From positions 25,558-89,557 of the forward strand of contig CAADGG010000103.1 of NCBI GenBank assembly GCA_900696485.1: DNA of 64,000 bases, given 5' to 3'. Source of the stretch: an uncultured Pseudomonadota bacterium (lineage in GTDB: Bacteria > Myxococcota_A > UBA9160 > PR03). Position 1 is the stretch's first letter. Each line of letters starts with the position of its first letter. Made by a program: the position numbers and the translations under genes. The notes under the pieces were generated by a model. That model was not told where the DNA came from. It did not search any database and saw only the letters and a list, made by a program, of their open reading frames with translations. This document shows, in pieces, positions 16,961 through 26,322 of the stretch.

Positions 16961-19900
16961 ATGAAACGCAGTCGAGATAGCGTCGCCAGCAGAAGCAGCC
17001 GGGCACCGGCAGCGGAGCGTGAGCCCCTCTGGTACAAGGACGCGGTCTTCTACGAGATCCGGATCGGCTCCTTCCAGGATGGCGACGGCGACGGCACCGG
17101 GGACATCCGAGGCCTCACCTCGCGCCTCGACTACCTCCAGGATCTGGGCGTCACGGTCCTGTGGCTGTTGCCTTTCTGCCCATCGCCGCTGCGCGACGAC
17201 GGCTACGACATCGCGGACTACACCGACGTGCATCCGGACCTCGGCACCCTCGAGGATTTCCGGGTCTTCTTGCGCGAAGCGCATCGCCGCGGGCTCCGGG
17301 TCGTGACGGAGCTGGTCATCAACCACACCTCCGAGCAGCATCCGTGGTTCCAGCGGGCCCGCCGCGCCCCGCCCGACAGCCGCTGGCGGAACTGGTACGT
17401 GTGGAGCGACAGCCCCGATCGCTACCCCGACGTCCGGATCATCTTCAAGGACTTCGAACGCTCCAACTGGACCTGGGATCCGGTCGCCAATGCCTACTAC
17501 TGGCACCGCTTCTATGCGCATCAGCCGGACCTCAACTTCGACAACCCGGAGGTGCAGCGTGAGGTCATGCGGACGCTCGACTTCTGGTTCGGGCTCGGCG
17601 TCGACGGATTGCGGCTCGACGCGATTCCCTACCTGTTCGAACGGGAGGGCACGAACTGCGAAAACCTCCCGGAGACCCATGTCTTCCTGAAAGCGCTGCG
17701 GGCCCACGTCGATGCCCGCTGGCAGGACCGCATGCTGCTGGCCGAAGCGAATCAGTGGCCCGAGGACGCCGTCACCTACTTCGGAGATGGCGACGAGTGC
17801 CACATGTCCTTCCATTTTCCGGTGATGCCACGACTCTTCATGTCGCTTCACATGGAGGACCGCTACCCGATCCTCGACATCATGAACCAGACCCCGGCGA
17901 TTCCCGAGAACTGCCAGTGGGCGCTGTTCTTGCGCAACCACGACGAGCTGACGCTCGAGATGGTCACCGACGAAGAGCGCGACTACATGTACCGGGTCTA
18001 TGCGCACGATGCGAAGGCGCGTATCAATCTCGGCATCCGCCGACGCCTCGCGCCCCTGCTCGGCAACGATCGCCGCCGCATCGAGCTGCTGAATGCCCTG
18101 CTGTTCTCGCTGCCGGGAACACCCGTCCTCTACTACGGTGACGAGATCGGGATGGGAGACAACTTCTACCTCGGGGACCGCAACGGCGTGCGGACGCCGA
18201 TGCAATGGAGCTCGGACCGGAATGCCGGATTCTCCACGGCCAACGCGCAGCGTCTGTTCCTGCCCGTCATCGTCGACCCCGAGTATCACTACGAGAGCGT
18301 CAACGTCGAAGCGCAACGGAACAATCCCTACTCCCTGCTCAACTGGATGAAGCGGCTGATCGCCCTGCGTCGCCGAACCCGTGCGTTCGGCCGCGGGTCG
18401 CTCGAGTTCCTGCACCCGGCCAATCGCAAGGTGCTGGCATTCATCCGAGAGTGGGAAGACGAGCGGATCCTGGTCGTGGCCAACCTGTCGCGCTTCGTCG
18501 AGTACGTGGAACTCGATCTGTCCCGGTTCAAGAACATGGTCGCCGTAGAGATGTTCGCGCACAGCCCGTTCCCGCCGATCGGAGACCTGCCGTACCTGCT
18601 CACGCTGGGCCCGCACTCCTTCTACTGGTTCTCGATCGAGCCGAGCGAGAGCCGCGGCGAGGCCGTCGAGAGCGCCGGCGACCAACGGCCGAGTCTGCCC
18701 TCCTCCGCCTCCTCCCTCGAAATGCTCCTCGACCGCGACCGCGCGGCCCTCGAAGCGGTGCTGCCGGAGATCCTGCGCGGCCGACGTTGGTACGGCGCCA
18801 AGGCCGCACGGCTGCGCAGCGCAAAGTGCATCGATGCGATCCCGATCGGGAGGAGCCAGGCCGACACGGCTGCGCTGCTGCTGGTCCGGACGGAGCTCAC
18901 GGCGGGCGGCGGAGAGATCTACTCGGTCCCGCTGGGCCTGGCTCGTGGGGAAGCGGCTCACCGACTGCTGCTCAACGCGCCGCACGCCATCCTGGCCGAC
19001 GTAGTGCACCCCACCCAGGAAGGAGAACCGCGCGTGCTCTTCGACGCGCTCGAAGATCCCGCGTTCTGCGCGGCCCTTCTCGATGGCATCACCCGCCGCA
19101 AGCGCTGGCGGGGCACGGCGGGGGAGTTGAGCGCCGGCACCACCAAGGCGTTCCGTGCGCTGCGAGGAGATCCCGAGACTCCCCTGCCCGCCCATCTGCT
19201 CCGCGCCGAGCAGAGCAACTCCTCGGTCGTGTTCGGAGAACGCCTGGTCCTGAAGCTGTTCCGCCGGCTGTCCGTCGGGACCAATCCGGATCTCGAGATC
19301 GGCCGTTTCCTCACCGAGCGGACCGAGAGTGCGCATGTCCCGACGACGGCAGGTTTCCTCGAGTATCGCGCACTACGCAGCGAACCGATGACGGTCGCCA
19401 TCCTGCAGAACTGGGTCGAGAACGAGGGAGATGCCTGGCACTGGACGCGAGATCAGTTGATGCGCTTCTACGAGGACGCCCTCTTCGCCCACGGTGACGA
19501 GCGCCCCCCGCTCGCGGGTCCCTCGCTGCTCGAGATCAGCCAAGGTCCTCCGCCGCCGCCGGTCGTGCTCGAGATGCTCGGCAGCTTCCTCGAGACCATG
19601 CGACTGCTGGGCCGTCGGATCGGAGAACTGCACGTCGCGCTCGCTAGCGACCGTGAGGATCCGGAGTTTGCTCCCGAGCGTTTCTCGACGCTCTATCAGC
19701 GATCCCTCTACCAATCGATGCGCAACCTGAGCGCGCGTTCGCTCGACACGCTGCGCTCCGCGCGGGATACCCTTCCGGCCGAGGCGGCCGAGGATGCCCT
19801 GCGACTGCTCCGCGCCGAGGACCGGCTCGGAGAACGCTTCCGCGAGGTGCTCAGAGAACACCTCGACGCGCTGCGCATCCGCTGTCACGGAGATCTCCAC

Positions 19901-20359
19901 CTCGGCCAGGTGCTGTTCACCGGTAGCGACTTCGTCATCATCGACTTCGAGGGCGAGCCCGCCCGCTCGCTCGGCGAGCGCCGGCTGAAGCGCTCGCCGC
20001 TCGCCGACGTGGCCGGCATGCTGCGGTCCTTCGACTACGCGGCACGCGGGTCGCTGCTGGATTTCGCGCGCGAGGGGACGATTCGCACCGAGGATGTGCC
20101 CACGCTGGAGCCGTGGTCGACGCTGTGGCGGAGCTGGGTCAGTTCTTCGTTCCTGCGCGCCTACCTGCGTGCCGTCGAAGGGACGGGGCTGGTTCCGACG
20201 GATCGGCGCCAGCTCGAGACCCTCCTCGACGTGCTGCTGCTCGAGAAGGCCGTCTACGAGCTGGGCTACGAGCTCAACAATCGGCCGAGCTGGGTCACGA
20301 TCCCGTTGCGGAGCATCCTCGCGCTGATCGAGCCCCCAGAGCCAGGGAGTGAGCCATGA
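16961..20359 (+). CDS. treS: Trehalose synthase-maltokinase fusion (TreS-Pep2)
   Basis: A 1132-residue bifunctional protein. Residues about 20-560 are a GH13 trehalose synthase that interconverts trehalose and maltose: GLRLDAIP with nucleophile Asp220, LLAEANQW with Glu262 and FLRNHDEL with Asp328. From about residue 590 the chain is a maltokinase (Pep2-like) starting [13 protein letters not shown], with kinase motifs [13 protein letters not shown] (about 970-983) and [10 protein letters not shown] (about 990-999). It converts trehalose to maltose and then to maltose-1-phosphate for GlgE with ATP. The fusion is known in Proteobacteria. The stop overlaps the glgB start (ATGA). Confidence 0.95.
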   Translation: MKRSRDSVASRSSRAPAAEREPLWYKDAVFYEIRIGSFQDGDGDGTGDIRGLTSRLDYLQDLGVTVLWLLPFCPSPLRDDGYDIADYTDVHPDLGTLEDFRVFLREAHRRGLRVVTELVINHTSEQHPWFQRARRAPPDSRWRNWYVWSDSPDRYPDVRIIFKDFERSNWTWDPVANAYYWHRFYAHQPDLNFDNPEVQREVMRTLDFWFGLGVDGLRLDAIPYLFEREGTNCENLPETHVFLKALRAHVDARWQDRMLLAEANQWPEDAVTYFGDGDECHMSFHFPVMPRLFMSLHMEDRYPILDIMNQTPAIPENCQWALFLRNHDELTLEMVTDEERDYMYRVYAHDAKARINLGIRRRLAPLLGNDRRRIELLNALLFSLPGTPVLYYGDEIGMGDNFYLGDRNGVRTPMQWSSDRNAGFSTANAQRLFLPVIVDPEYHYESVNVEAQRNNPYSLLNWMKRLIALRRRTRAFGRGSLEFLHPANRKVLAFIREWEDERILVVANLSRFVEYVELDLSRFKNMVAVEMFAHSPFPPIGDLPYLLTLGPHSFYWFSIEPSESRGEAVESAGDQRPSLPSSASSLEMLLDRDRAALEAVLPEILRGRRWYGAKAARLRSAKCIDAIPIGRSQADTAALLLVRTELTAGGGEIYSVPLGLARGEAAHRLLLNAPHAILADVVHPTQEGEPRVLFDALEDPAFCAALLDGITRRKRWRGTAGELSAGTTKAFRALRGDPETPLPAHLLRAEQSNSSVVFGERLVLKLFRRLSVGTNPDLEIGRFLTERTESAHVPTTAGFLEYRALRSEPMTVAILQNWVENEGDAWHWTRDQLMRFYEDALFAHGDERPPLAGPSLLEISQGPPPPPVVLEMLGSFLETMRLLGRRIGELHVALASDREDPEFAPERFSTLYQRSLYQSMRNLSARSLDTLRSARDTLPAEAAEDALRLLRAEDRLGERFREVLREHLDALRIRCHGDLHLGQVLFTGSDFVIIDFEGEPARSLGERRLKRSPLADVAGMLRSFDYAARGSLLDFAREGTIRTEDVPTLEPWSTLWRSWVSSSFLRAYLRAVEGTGLVPTDRRQLETLLDVLLLEKAVYELGYELNNRPSWVTIPLRSILALIEPPEPGSEP

Positions 20360-22266
20360 ACCGGCAATCGACGACCGCCCTCAGCGACCATGATCTGCAC
20401 CTGTTCAACGAAGGCACGCACGTCCGGCTCTGGGAGAAGCTCGGCGCGCATCCGGCGACGGGCGAGGGCCGGCCCGGAACTCGCTTCGCGGTCTGGGCGC
20501 CGAACGCCGCCTCCGTCAGCGTGGTCGGGCCCTTCAACGACTGGACACCCGAACGCCACCCGCTTCGCCCCTGCGGCGTGTCGGGCCTGTGGGAAGGCTT
20601 CGCGGCCGAGGTCGGGCGCGGGACGCAGTACAAGTACCATCTGGTGTCCCGAGTCGGCGGCTATCGAGTCGACAAGGCCGACCCGTTCGCCTTCCACGCC
20701 GAGGTTCCGCCGGCGACCGCCTCGCTGGTCTGGGATCTCCACTACGAGTGGAACGACGCTGGCTGGATGGAAACCCGAGCCGGCCGGCATTCGCTCAGCG
20801 CCCCGATGTCGATCTACGAGCTGCATGTGGGATCCTGGCGCCGCGTCGCCGGAGAAGGTTGGCGCAGCCTTTCCTATCGCGAATTGGCCCCCTTGCTCGC
20901 GGAGTACGTGGCCGCGCAGGGCTTCACGCATGTGGAGCTGATGCCGGTGATGGAGCACCCCTTCTTCGGCTCCTGGGGCTACCAGACCACCGGCTATTTC
21001 GCCCCCTCGAGTCGCTACGGTACGCCACAGGATCTGATGTTCCTGATCGACACGCTGCATCAGCATGGTGTCGGAACGATTCTCGACTGGGTTCCTTCCC
21101 ACTTCCCCACCGACGAGCATGGCCTGGGCTTTTTCGACGGGACCCACCTCTACGAGCACGGGGATCCGCGCCAGGGATTTCATCCGGACTGGAAGAGCCT
21201 GATCTTCAACTACGACCGCCACGAAGTGCGCAGCTTCCTGCTCTCGAGCGCGCTCTACTGGCTCGAGGTGTTCCACGCCGACGGCCTCCGCGTCGATGCC
21301 GTGGCGTCGATGCTCTACCTCGACTACTCGCGCCCGGAGGGCGAGTGGATCCCGAATCCGGAGGGAGGGCGCGAGAATCTCGAGGCGATCCGCTTCCTAC
21401 GACAACTGAACGAGATCGTCTATGGCGAGCTTCCCGACATCCAGACCATCGCCGAGGAGTCGACGGCCTGGCCGATGGTTTCGCGACCGACATCCGTCGG
21501 TGGCCTCGGCTTCGGCCTCAAATGGGACATGGGCTGGATGCACGACATGCTCGAGTACATGCAGAACGATCCGATCTATCGGCGATATCATCAGAACAAG
21601 CTGACCTTTCGGATGCTCTACGCCTTTACCGAGAACTTCGTGCTCCCGCTTTCCCACGACGAAGTGGTCTACGGCAAGGGTTCCCTGCTGCACAAGATGC
21701 CCGGCGACGAATGGCAACGCTTCGCCAACCTGCGCGCGCTGTACGGCGCCATGTGGGCGCAACCCGGCAAGAAGCTGCTGTTCATGGGAGCGGAGTTCGG
21801 CCAGCGCGCCGAATGGAATCACGACGGCGAACTCGAGTGGCACCTGCTCGAGAAGCCGACGCATCAGGGTCTCGCCCGCTGGGTCCGCGACCTCAACACC
21901 ACCTACCGCGCCGAGCCGGCCCTGCACGCGCTCGACTGCGACCCGGCCGGCTTCGCCTGGATCGACTGTAACGACGCCGCCAACAGCACGATCATCTGGC
22001 TGCGCCGCGGGGGGGCCGCACGGGAGGCCATCGTCGTCGCGTGCAACTTCACCCCGGTGCCGCGCCACGGGGTCCGCCTCGGAGTCCCCTATGCCGGCCA
22101 TTGGCAGGAGCTGCTGAACAGCGATGCCCCCCTCTATGGAGGCAGCGGACAGGGCAACCTCGGCGGCGTCGAGGCGCACCCGGTCTCGTCGCACGGGCAT
22201 CCGCAGTCCCTCGTCGTCACACTGCCGCCTCTCGGGGTCGTCTATCTCAAGGGGCGACCGGACTGA
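20356..22266 (+). CDS. glgB: 1,4-alpha-glucan branching enzyme GlgB
   Basis: A 636-residue GH13 branching enzyme that introduces alpha-1,6 branches into glucan. A CBM48 module ([20 protein letters not shown]) precedes the catalytic barrel: [29 protein letters not shown] with nucleophile Asp314, the catalytic AEEST motif, and [14 protein letters not shown]. The C-terminal all-beta domain is complete. The ATG overlaps the TreS stop as ATGA. In the GlgE pathway GlgB branches the linear chains made by GlgE. An extra long N-terminal N1 domain, as in E. coli GlgB, is absent. Confidence 0.95.
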   Translation: MNRQSTTALSDHDLHLFNEGTHVRLWEKLGAHPATGEGRPGTRFAVWAPNAASVSVVGPFNDWTPERHPLRPCGVSGLWEGFAAEVGRGTQYKYHLVSRVGGYRVDKADPFAFHAEVPPATASLVWDLHYEWNDAGWMETRAGRHSLSAPMSIYELHVGSWRRVAGEGWRSLSYRELAPLLAEYVAAQGFTHVELMPVMEHPFFGSWGYQTTGYFAPSSRYGTPQDLMFLIDTLHQHGVGTILDWVPSHFPTDEHGLGFFDGTHLYEHGDPRQGFHPDWKSLIFNYDRHEVRSFLLSSALYWLEVFHADGLRVDAVASMLYLDYSRPEGEWIPNPEGGRENLEAIRFLRQLNEIVYGELPDIQTIAEESTAWPMVSRPTSVGGLGFGLKWDMGWMHDMLEYMQNDPIYRRYHQNKLTFRMLYAFTENFVLPLSHDEVVYGKGSLLHKMPGDEWQRFANLRALYGAMWAQPGKKLLFMGAEFGQRAEWNHDGELEWHLLEKPTHQGLARWVRDLNTTYRAEPALHALDCDPAGFAWIDCNDAANSTIIWLRRGGAAREAIVVACNFTPVPRHGVRLGVPYAGHWQELLNSDAPLYGGSGQGNLGGVEAHPVSSHGHPQSLVVTLPPLGVVYLKGRPD

Positions 22267-22315
22267 ACGGCGCAGGAAGGCAGCACGGAGCGACGAACCA
22301 CGTCGCGGAGGAACC

Positions 22316-24466
22316 ATGGGGCGGGGCACCACGCGGATCTGGCCCGGGCGGTCGCATCCGCTCGGCTCCACCTGGGACGGGCGGGGCGTCAATTTCGCCT
22401 TGTTCTCGGCCCATGCCGAGAAGGTCGAGCTGTGCCTGTTCGATGCCAAGGGCCGGCGGGAACTCGAGCGGGTGCAGCTGCCCGAGTACACGGATCAGGT
22501 CTGGCATGGCTACCTTCCGGATCTGCGACCCGGCCAGCTCTACGGCTACCGCGTGTACGGGCCGTACGCCCCCGAACAGGGCCACCGTTTCAACCCGAAC
22601 AAGCTGCTGCTGGACCCCTACGCGCGGGCCTTGCAAGGCACGCTGCGCTGGAGCGACGTCCACTTCGGATACCGGATCGGCCACCGCGCCGGTGATCTGT
22701 CCTTCGATCGGCGCAACGATGCGCCGGGCATGCCCAAATGCGTCGTCGTCGACACGGCGTTCACGTGGGCGGTCGATCGTGCGCCGCGCACCCCGTGGCA
22801 GGCGACCATCCTCTACGAGCTGCACGTCCGCGGGCACACGATGCGCCATCCAGACACGCCCGGACCCCTGCGCGGGACCTTCGCCGGGCTCGCCTCGCCC
22901 GGCGCGATCCGACACCTACGCGAACTCGGCGTGACCGCCGTCGAGCTGCTGCCGATCCACGCCTTCTCCGACGACCGCCACCTGGTCGAACGCGGCCTCC
23001 ACAACTACTGGGGCTACAACACGCTGGGCTTCTTTGCGCCGGAGCCGCGTTATCTGTCCGAGCCGGCCGCCCTCTCCGAGTTCAAGACGATGGTGCAGCA
23101 TCTGCACGACGCCGACATCGAGGTGATCCTCGACGTCGTCTACAACCACACGGCCGAGGGCAGCGAACTCGGTCCCACGCTCTCGTTCCGCGGAATCGAC
23201 AATGCTTCCTACTACCGGCTGGTTCCGGGGCAACGCCGCTACTACCTCGACTTCACCGGCTGTGGCAATGCCCTCGACCTGCGCCACCCGCGCGTCTTGC
23301 AGCTCGTGATGGACTCGCTCCGCTACTGGGTGGAGGAGATGCACGTCGACGGCTTCCGCTTCGACCTCGCGACGACGCTGGCACGGGAGGGCGGCGCCTT
23401 CGACGAACATTCGGGGTTCCTGGACGCCGTCCGCCAGGATCCGGTGCTATCGCGCGTGAAACTGATCGCCGAGCCTTGGGATGTCGGGGACGGGGGCTAT
23501 CAACTCGGCCGCTTCCCGCCCGGCTGGTCCGAGTGGAACGATCGCTACCGCGACACGATCCGGCGCTTCTGGATCGGCGAGCCGGGACTCACCGGCGAGG
23601 TCGCCTCGCGCATCACCGGCTCGGCGGATCTCTTCGCTCACGGCGGGCGACGGCCCTGGGCCAGCATCAACTTCGTCACGACCCACGATGGATTCACGCT
23701 GCACGATCTCGTCAGCTACGACCACAAGCACAACGAGGCCAACCGCGAGGACAATCGCGACGGCGCCCACGACAACCATTCGTGGAATTGCGGAGTCGAA
23801 GGCCCCAGTGAGGATCCGGCCATCCGCGCGCTGCGGCTGCGCCAACGCAAGAACCTGCTCGCGACGCTGCTGCTCTCGCAGGGGGTGCCGATGTTGCTCG
23901 CTGGCGACGAGATCGGGCGCAGCCAGGGCGGCAACAACAACGCCTACTGTCAGGACAACGAGATCTCGTGGACGGATTGGAGCACGATCGACACGGCGGA
24001 CGGATCCGAAGACGAACGCGAGCTGCTCGCCTTCGTCCGCCAGCTGATCCAGTTGCGCCGTCGCCACATCGCCTTTCATCGCCAGCGCTTCTTCAGCAAC
24101 GATTCGGAGCGCAAGGACATCCTGTGGCTGCGGCCCGATGGGGCCGAGATGGAGCAGGCCGACTGGGAGAACGACTTCGCACGGACACTCGCGTTCCTGC
24201 TCCGGGGCGATGCCCACGGCTACCATCTGACGGCCGAGGGCGAGCCGGAAAGCGACGAGGATTTCTTCGTGATCCTGAATGCCCACGATCATGAAGTCGT
24301 GCACCAGCTGCCCGGACGGCCCGACCTCGACCGCTGGAAGCCGGTCCTCGAGACCTCCGCCGACGCGGACGCAGCCGCGCCGAAGCCCGTGCTGGCGGCC
24401 GGCGCCAAGCATGTGGCGGCGGCGCGGTCCGTGAGCGTGTTCCTCCGGCACGACAGCGACTCGTGA
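22316..24466 (+). CDS. glgX: Glycogen debranching enzyme GlgX (isoamylase type)
   Basis: A 716-residue GH13_11 enzyme that hydrolyses alpha-1,6 branches of glycogen or limit dextrin. The N-terminal CBM48 (GVNFALFSAHAEKVELCLF) is followed by VELLPIHAFSDDRHLVERGL, DGFRFDLATTLAREG (nucleophile Asp), LIAEPWDVGDGGYQLG and FVTTHDGFTLHDLVSY, which are signature segments of GlgX/TreX. The ATG at 22316 has GGAGG upstream and a 49-base gap after glgB, the largest gap between genes in this cluster. It can release linear chains for TreY. Confidence 0.95.
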   Translation: MGRGTTRIWPGRSHPLGSTWDGRGVNFALFSAHAEKVELCLFDAKGRRELERVQLPEYTDQVWHGYLPDLRPGQLYGYRVYGPYAPEQGHRFNPNKLLLDPYARALQGTLRWSDVHFGYRIGHRAGDLSFDRRNDAPGMPKCVVVDTAFTWAVDRAPRTPWQATILYELHVRGHTMRHPDTPGPLRGTFAGLASPGAIRHLRELGVTAVELLPIHAFSDDRHLVERGLHNYWGYNTLGFFAPEPRYLSEPAALSEFKTMVQHLHDADIEVILDVVYNHTAEGSELGPTLSFRGIDNASYYRLVPGQRRYYLDFTGCGNALDLRHPRVLQLVMDSLRYWVEEMHVDGFRFDLATTLAREGGAFDEHSGFLDAVRQDPVLSRVKLIAEPWDVGDGGYQLGRFPPGWSEWNDRYRDTIRRFWIGEPGLTGEVASRITGSADLFAHGGRRPWASINFVTTHDGFTLHDLVSYDHKHNEANREDNRDGAHDNHSWNCGVEGPSEDPAIRALRLRQRKNLLATLLLSQGVPMLLAGDEIGRSQGGNNNAYCQDNEISWTDWSTIDTADGSEDERELLAFVRQLIQLRRRHIAFHRQRFFSNDSERKDILWLRPDGAEMEQADWENDFARTLAFLLRGDAHGYHLTAEGEPESDEDFFVILNAHDHEVVHQLPGRPDLDRWKPVLETSADADAAAPKPVLAAGAKHVAAARSVSVFLRHDSDS

Positions 24467-26322
24467 GACGCGCGCACACCATGCCGTTCGGCGCTGCCGT
24501 CGACGGCAGCAGCACGCGCTTCCGCCTCTGGGCTCCGGATGCGGGCTCCGTCGCGCTGCATCTCGAGGGACCCGAGGCATCCCGCGAGATCGCCATGACC
24601 CCACACCCGGACGGCTGGTTCGAGACGCGCGCGGAAACGGCCGGTCCCGGTACGCGGTATCGCTACCGCATCGACGGGGAAGCGCTGGTGCCGGATCCCG
24701 CCAGCCGCTTCCAGCCCGAAGGCGTGCACGGCCCGAGCGAAGTCGTCGACCCCCGTTCCCATGTCTGGCGCGACGGCCACTGGCGCGGCCGGCCGTGGCC
24801 GGAAGCCGTACTCTACGAGTTCCACGTCGGAACCGGGACCGCGAATGGTCGTTTCGACGAGGTGATCGAGCAGCTCGACGACCTCGTCGCGCTCGGCGTC
24901 ACCGGCCTTGCCCTGATGCCGCTCGCCGAATGTCCCGGCGCCCACAACTGGGGCTACGACGGCGTCTATCCCTTCGCGCCGGAGGCCGCCTACGGACGAC
25001 CCGAGGCGCTGAAGCGACTCGTCGAAGCAGCGCATGAGCGGGGCCTGATGGTGCTGCTCGACGTCGTCTACAACCACTTCGGGCCGGAAGGCAACTACCT
25101 GAGTCGCTACGCCTCGCCGTTCTTCACCCACCGGTACGAGACGCCGTGGGGAGCTGCGATCGATTTCGAGGGTCCACGCAGCCGCCCCGTGCGCGAGTTC
25201 TTCATCCACAATGCCCTGTTCTGGCTCGAGGAGTACAGCCTCGACGGACTTCGGCTCGATGCCGTCCACGCGATCCACGATGCTTCTCGGCCCGACCTTC
25301 TGGCGGAGCTGGCGCAGCGGGTCCGTAGCCACTTCGATGGCGTTCGAGACATCCACCTGGTGCTCGAGAACGATCGCAACGAAGCCCATCGATTGCGCCG
25401 GACCGACGATGCCGCCCCCGTCGAATACACCGCTCAGTGGAATGACGACTTGCATCACGCGCTGCACGTCCTGCTGACCGGAGAACGCGAGGGTTACTAC
25501 GAGGACTACGCCGATCGCCCGATCGCCCACCTGGGGCGCGCCCTGGCCGAGGGGTTCGCGTGGCAGGGAGAACCATCCCCGCATCGCGGGGGGCGGCCGC
25601 GCGGAGCCCCGAGTGGCTTCCTGCCGCCGACCGCCTTCCTCGCGTTCCTGCAGAACCACGACCAGATCGGCAACCGGGCCTTCGGCGAGCGCCTCGCGGC
25701 GCTCGTGCCCGAGGCCGCGCTGCGAGCCGGCACCGCCGTGCTGCTGCTGGCTCCCCAGATCCCCCTGCTGTTCATGGGCGAGGAGTGGGCCGCGCGGGAG
25801 CCATTCCCGTTCTTCTGCGATTTCGGCGCCGAGCTCGCCGCCGCCGTCCGCGAGGGACGCAGGCGCGAGTTCGCCGCGTTTCCGGCGTTCCGGGATCCGG
25901 CCGCGCGAGAGCGGATCCCCGACCCGGGAGCCGCCGAGAGCTTCGCCGCGGCGCGCCTCGATCGGAGCCAGACGGTCCGCCCGCCGCATGCGCAGGCACT
26001 CGCGCTGCACACGGAACTGCTGAGCCTGCGTCGGCGCGAACTGGTCCCCCGACTCCATGGCCTCGGCGGCGAATGCGGCCAGGCCGAAGTGCTCGGTGAG
26101 CACACGCTGCGCGTCACCTGGCGTCTCGCGGACGGCGCACGACTCCAATTGCTCGCGCATCTCGCCGCCACGCCCGGACCGGACGTCGCGGCCCCCGTCT
26201 CCGGGCGACTGCTGTTCGAGACGCCCGCAGGGGCCACCGGCACCGGCCCCCTGCGGAGGCTGCCCCCGTGGAGTGTCGTCTGGAGCCTCCTGGGACCGGC
26301 TGATCTCGGACCGCCCGCATGA
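24463..26322 (+). CDS. treZ: Malto-oligosyltrehalose trehalohydrolase TreZ
   Basis: A 619-residue GH13_10 enzyme that cleaves trehalose from maltooligosyltrehalose. The N-terminal CBM48 part (FRLWAPDAGSVALHLEG) is followed by VLYEFHVGT, LMPLAECPGAHNWGYDG, DGLRLDAVHAIHD (nucleophile Asp), LVLENDRNEAH (acid/base Glu) and LQNHDQIGNRA. The start is GTG 24463, overlapping the glgX stop as GTGA; ATG 24481 is an alternative. It works with TreY, the next gene, which overlaps it by ATGA. Confidence 0.95.
   Translation: MRRAHTMPFGAAVDGSSTRFRLWAPDAGSVALHLEGPEASREIAMTPHPDGWFETRAETAGPGTRYRYRIDGEALVPDPASRFQPEGVHGPSEVVDPRSHVWRDGHWRGRPWPEAVLYEFHVGTGTANGRFDEVIEQLDDLVALGVTGLALMPLAECPGAHNWGYDGVYPFAPEAAYGRPEALKRLVEAAHERGLMVLLDVVYNHFGPEGNYLSRYASPFFTHRYETPWGAAIDFEGPRSRPVREFFIHNALFWLEEYSLDGLRLDAVHAIHDASRPDLLAELAQRVRSHFDGVRDIHLVLENDRNEAHRLRRTDDAAPVEYTAQWNDDLHHALHVLLTGEREGYYEDYADRPIAHLGRALAEGFAWQGEPSPHRGGRPRGAPSGFLPPTAFLAFLQNHDQIGNRAFGERLAALVPEAALRAGTAVLLLAPQIPLLFMGEEWAAREPFPFFCDFGAELAAAVREGRRREFAAFPAFRDPAARERIPDPGAAESFAAARLDRSQTVRPPHAQALALHTELLSLRRRELVPRLHGLGGECGQAEVLGEHTLRVTWRLADGARLQLLAHLAATPGPDVAAPVSGRLLFETPAGATGTGPLRRLPPWSVVWSLLGPADLGPPA

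Noticed and set aside
16721..19336. Open frame of about 870 codons opposite treS-pep2
   Set aside because: Antisense shadow of a clear bifunctional enzyme gene.
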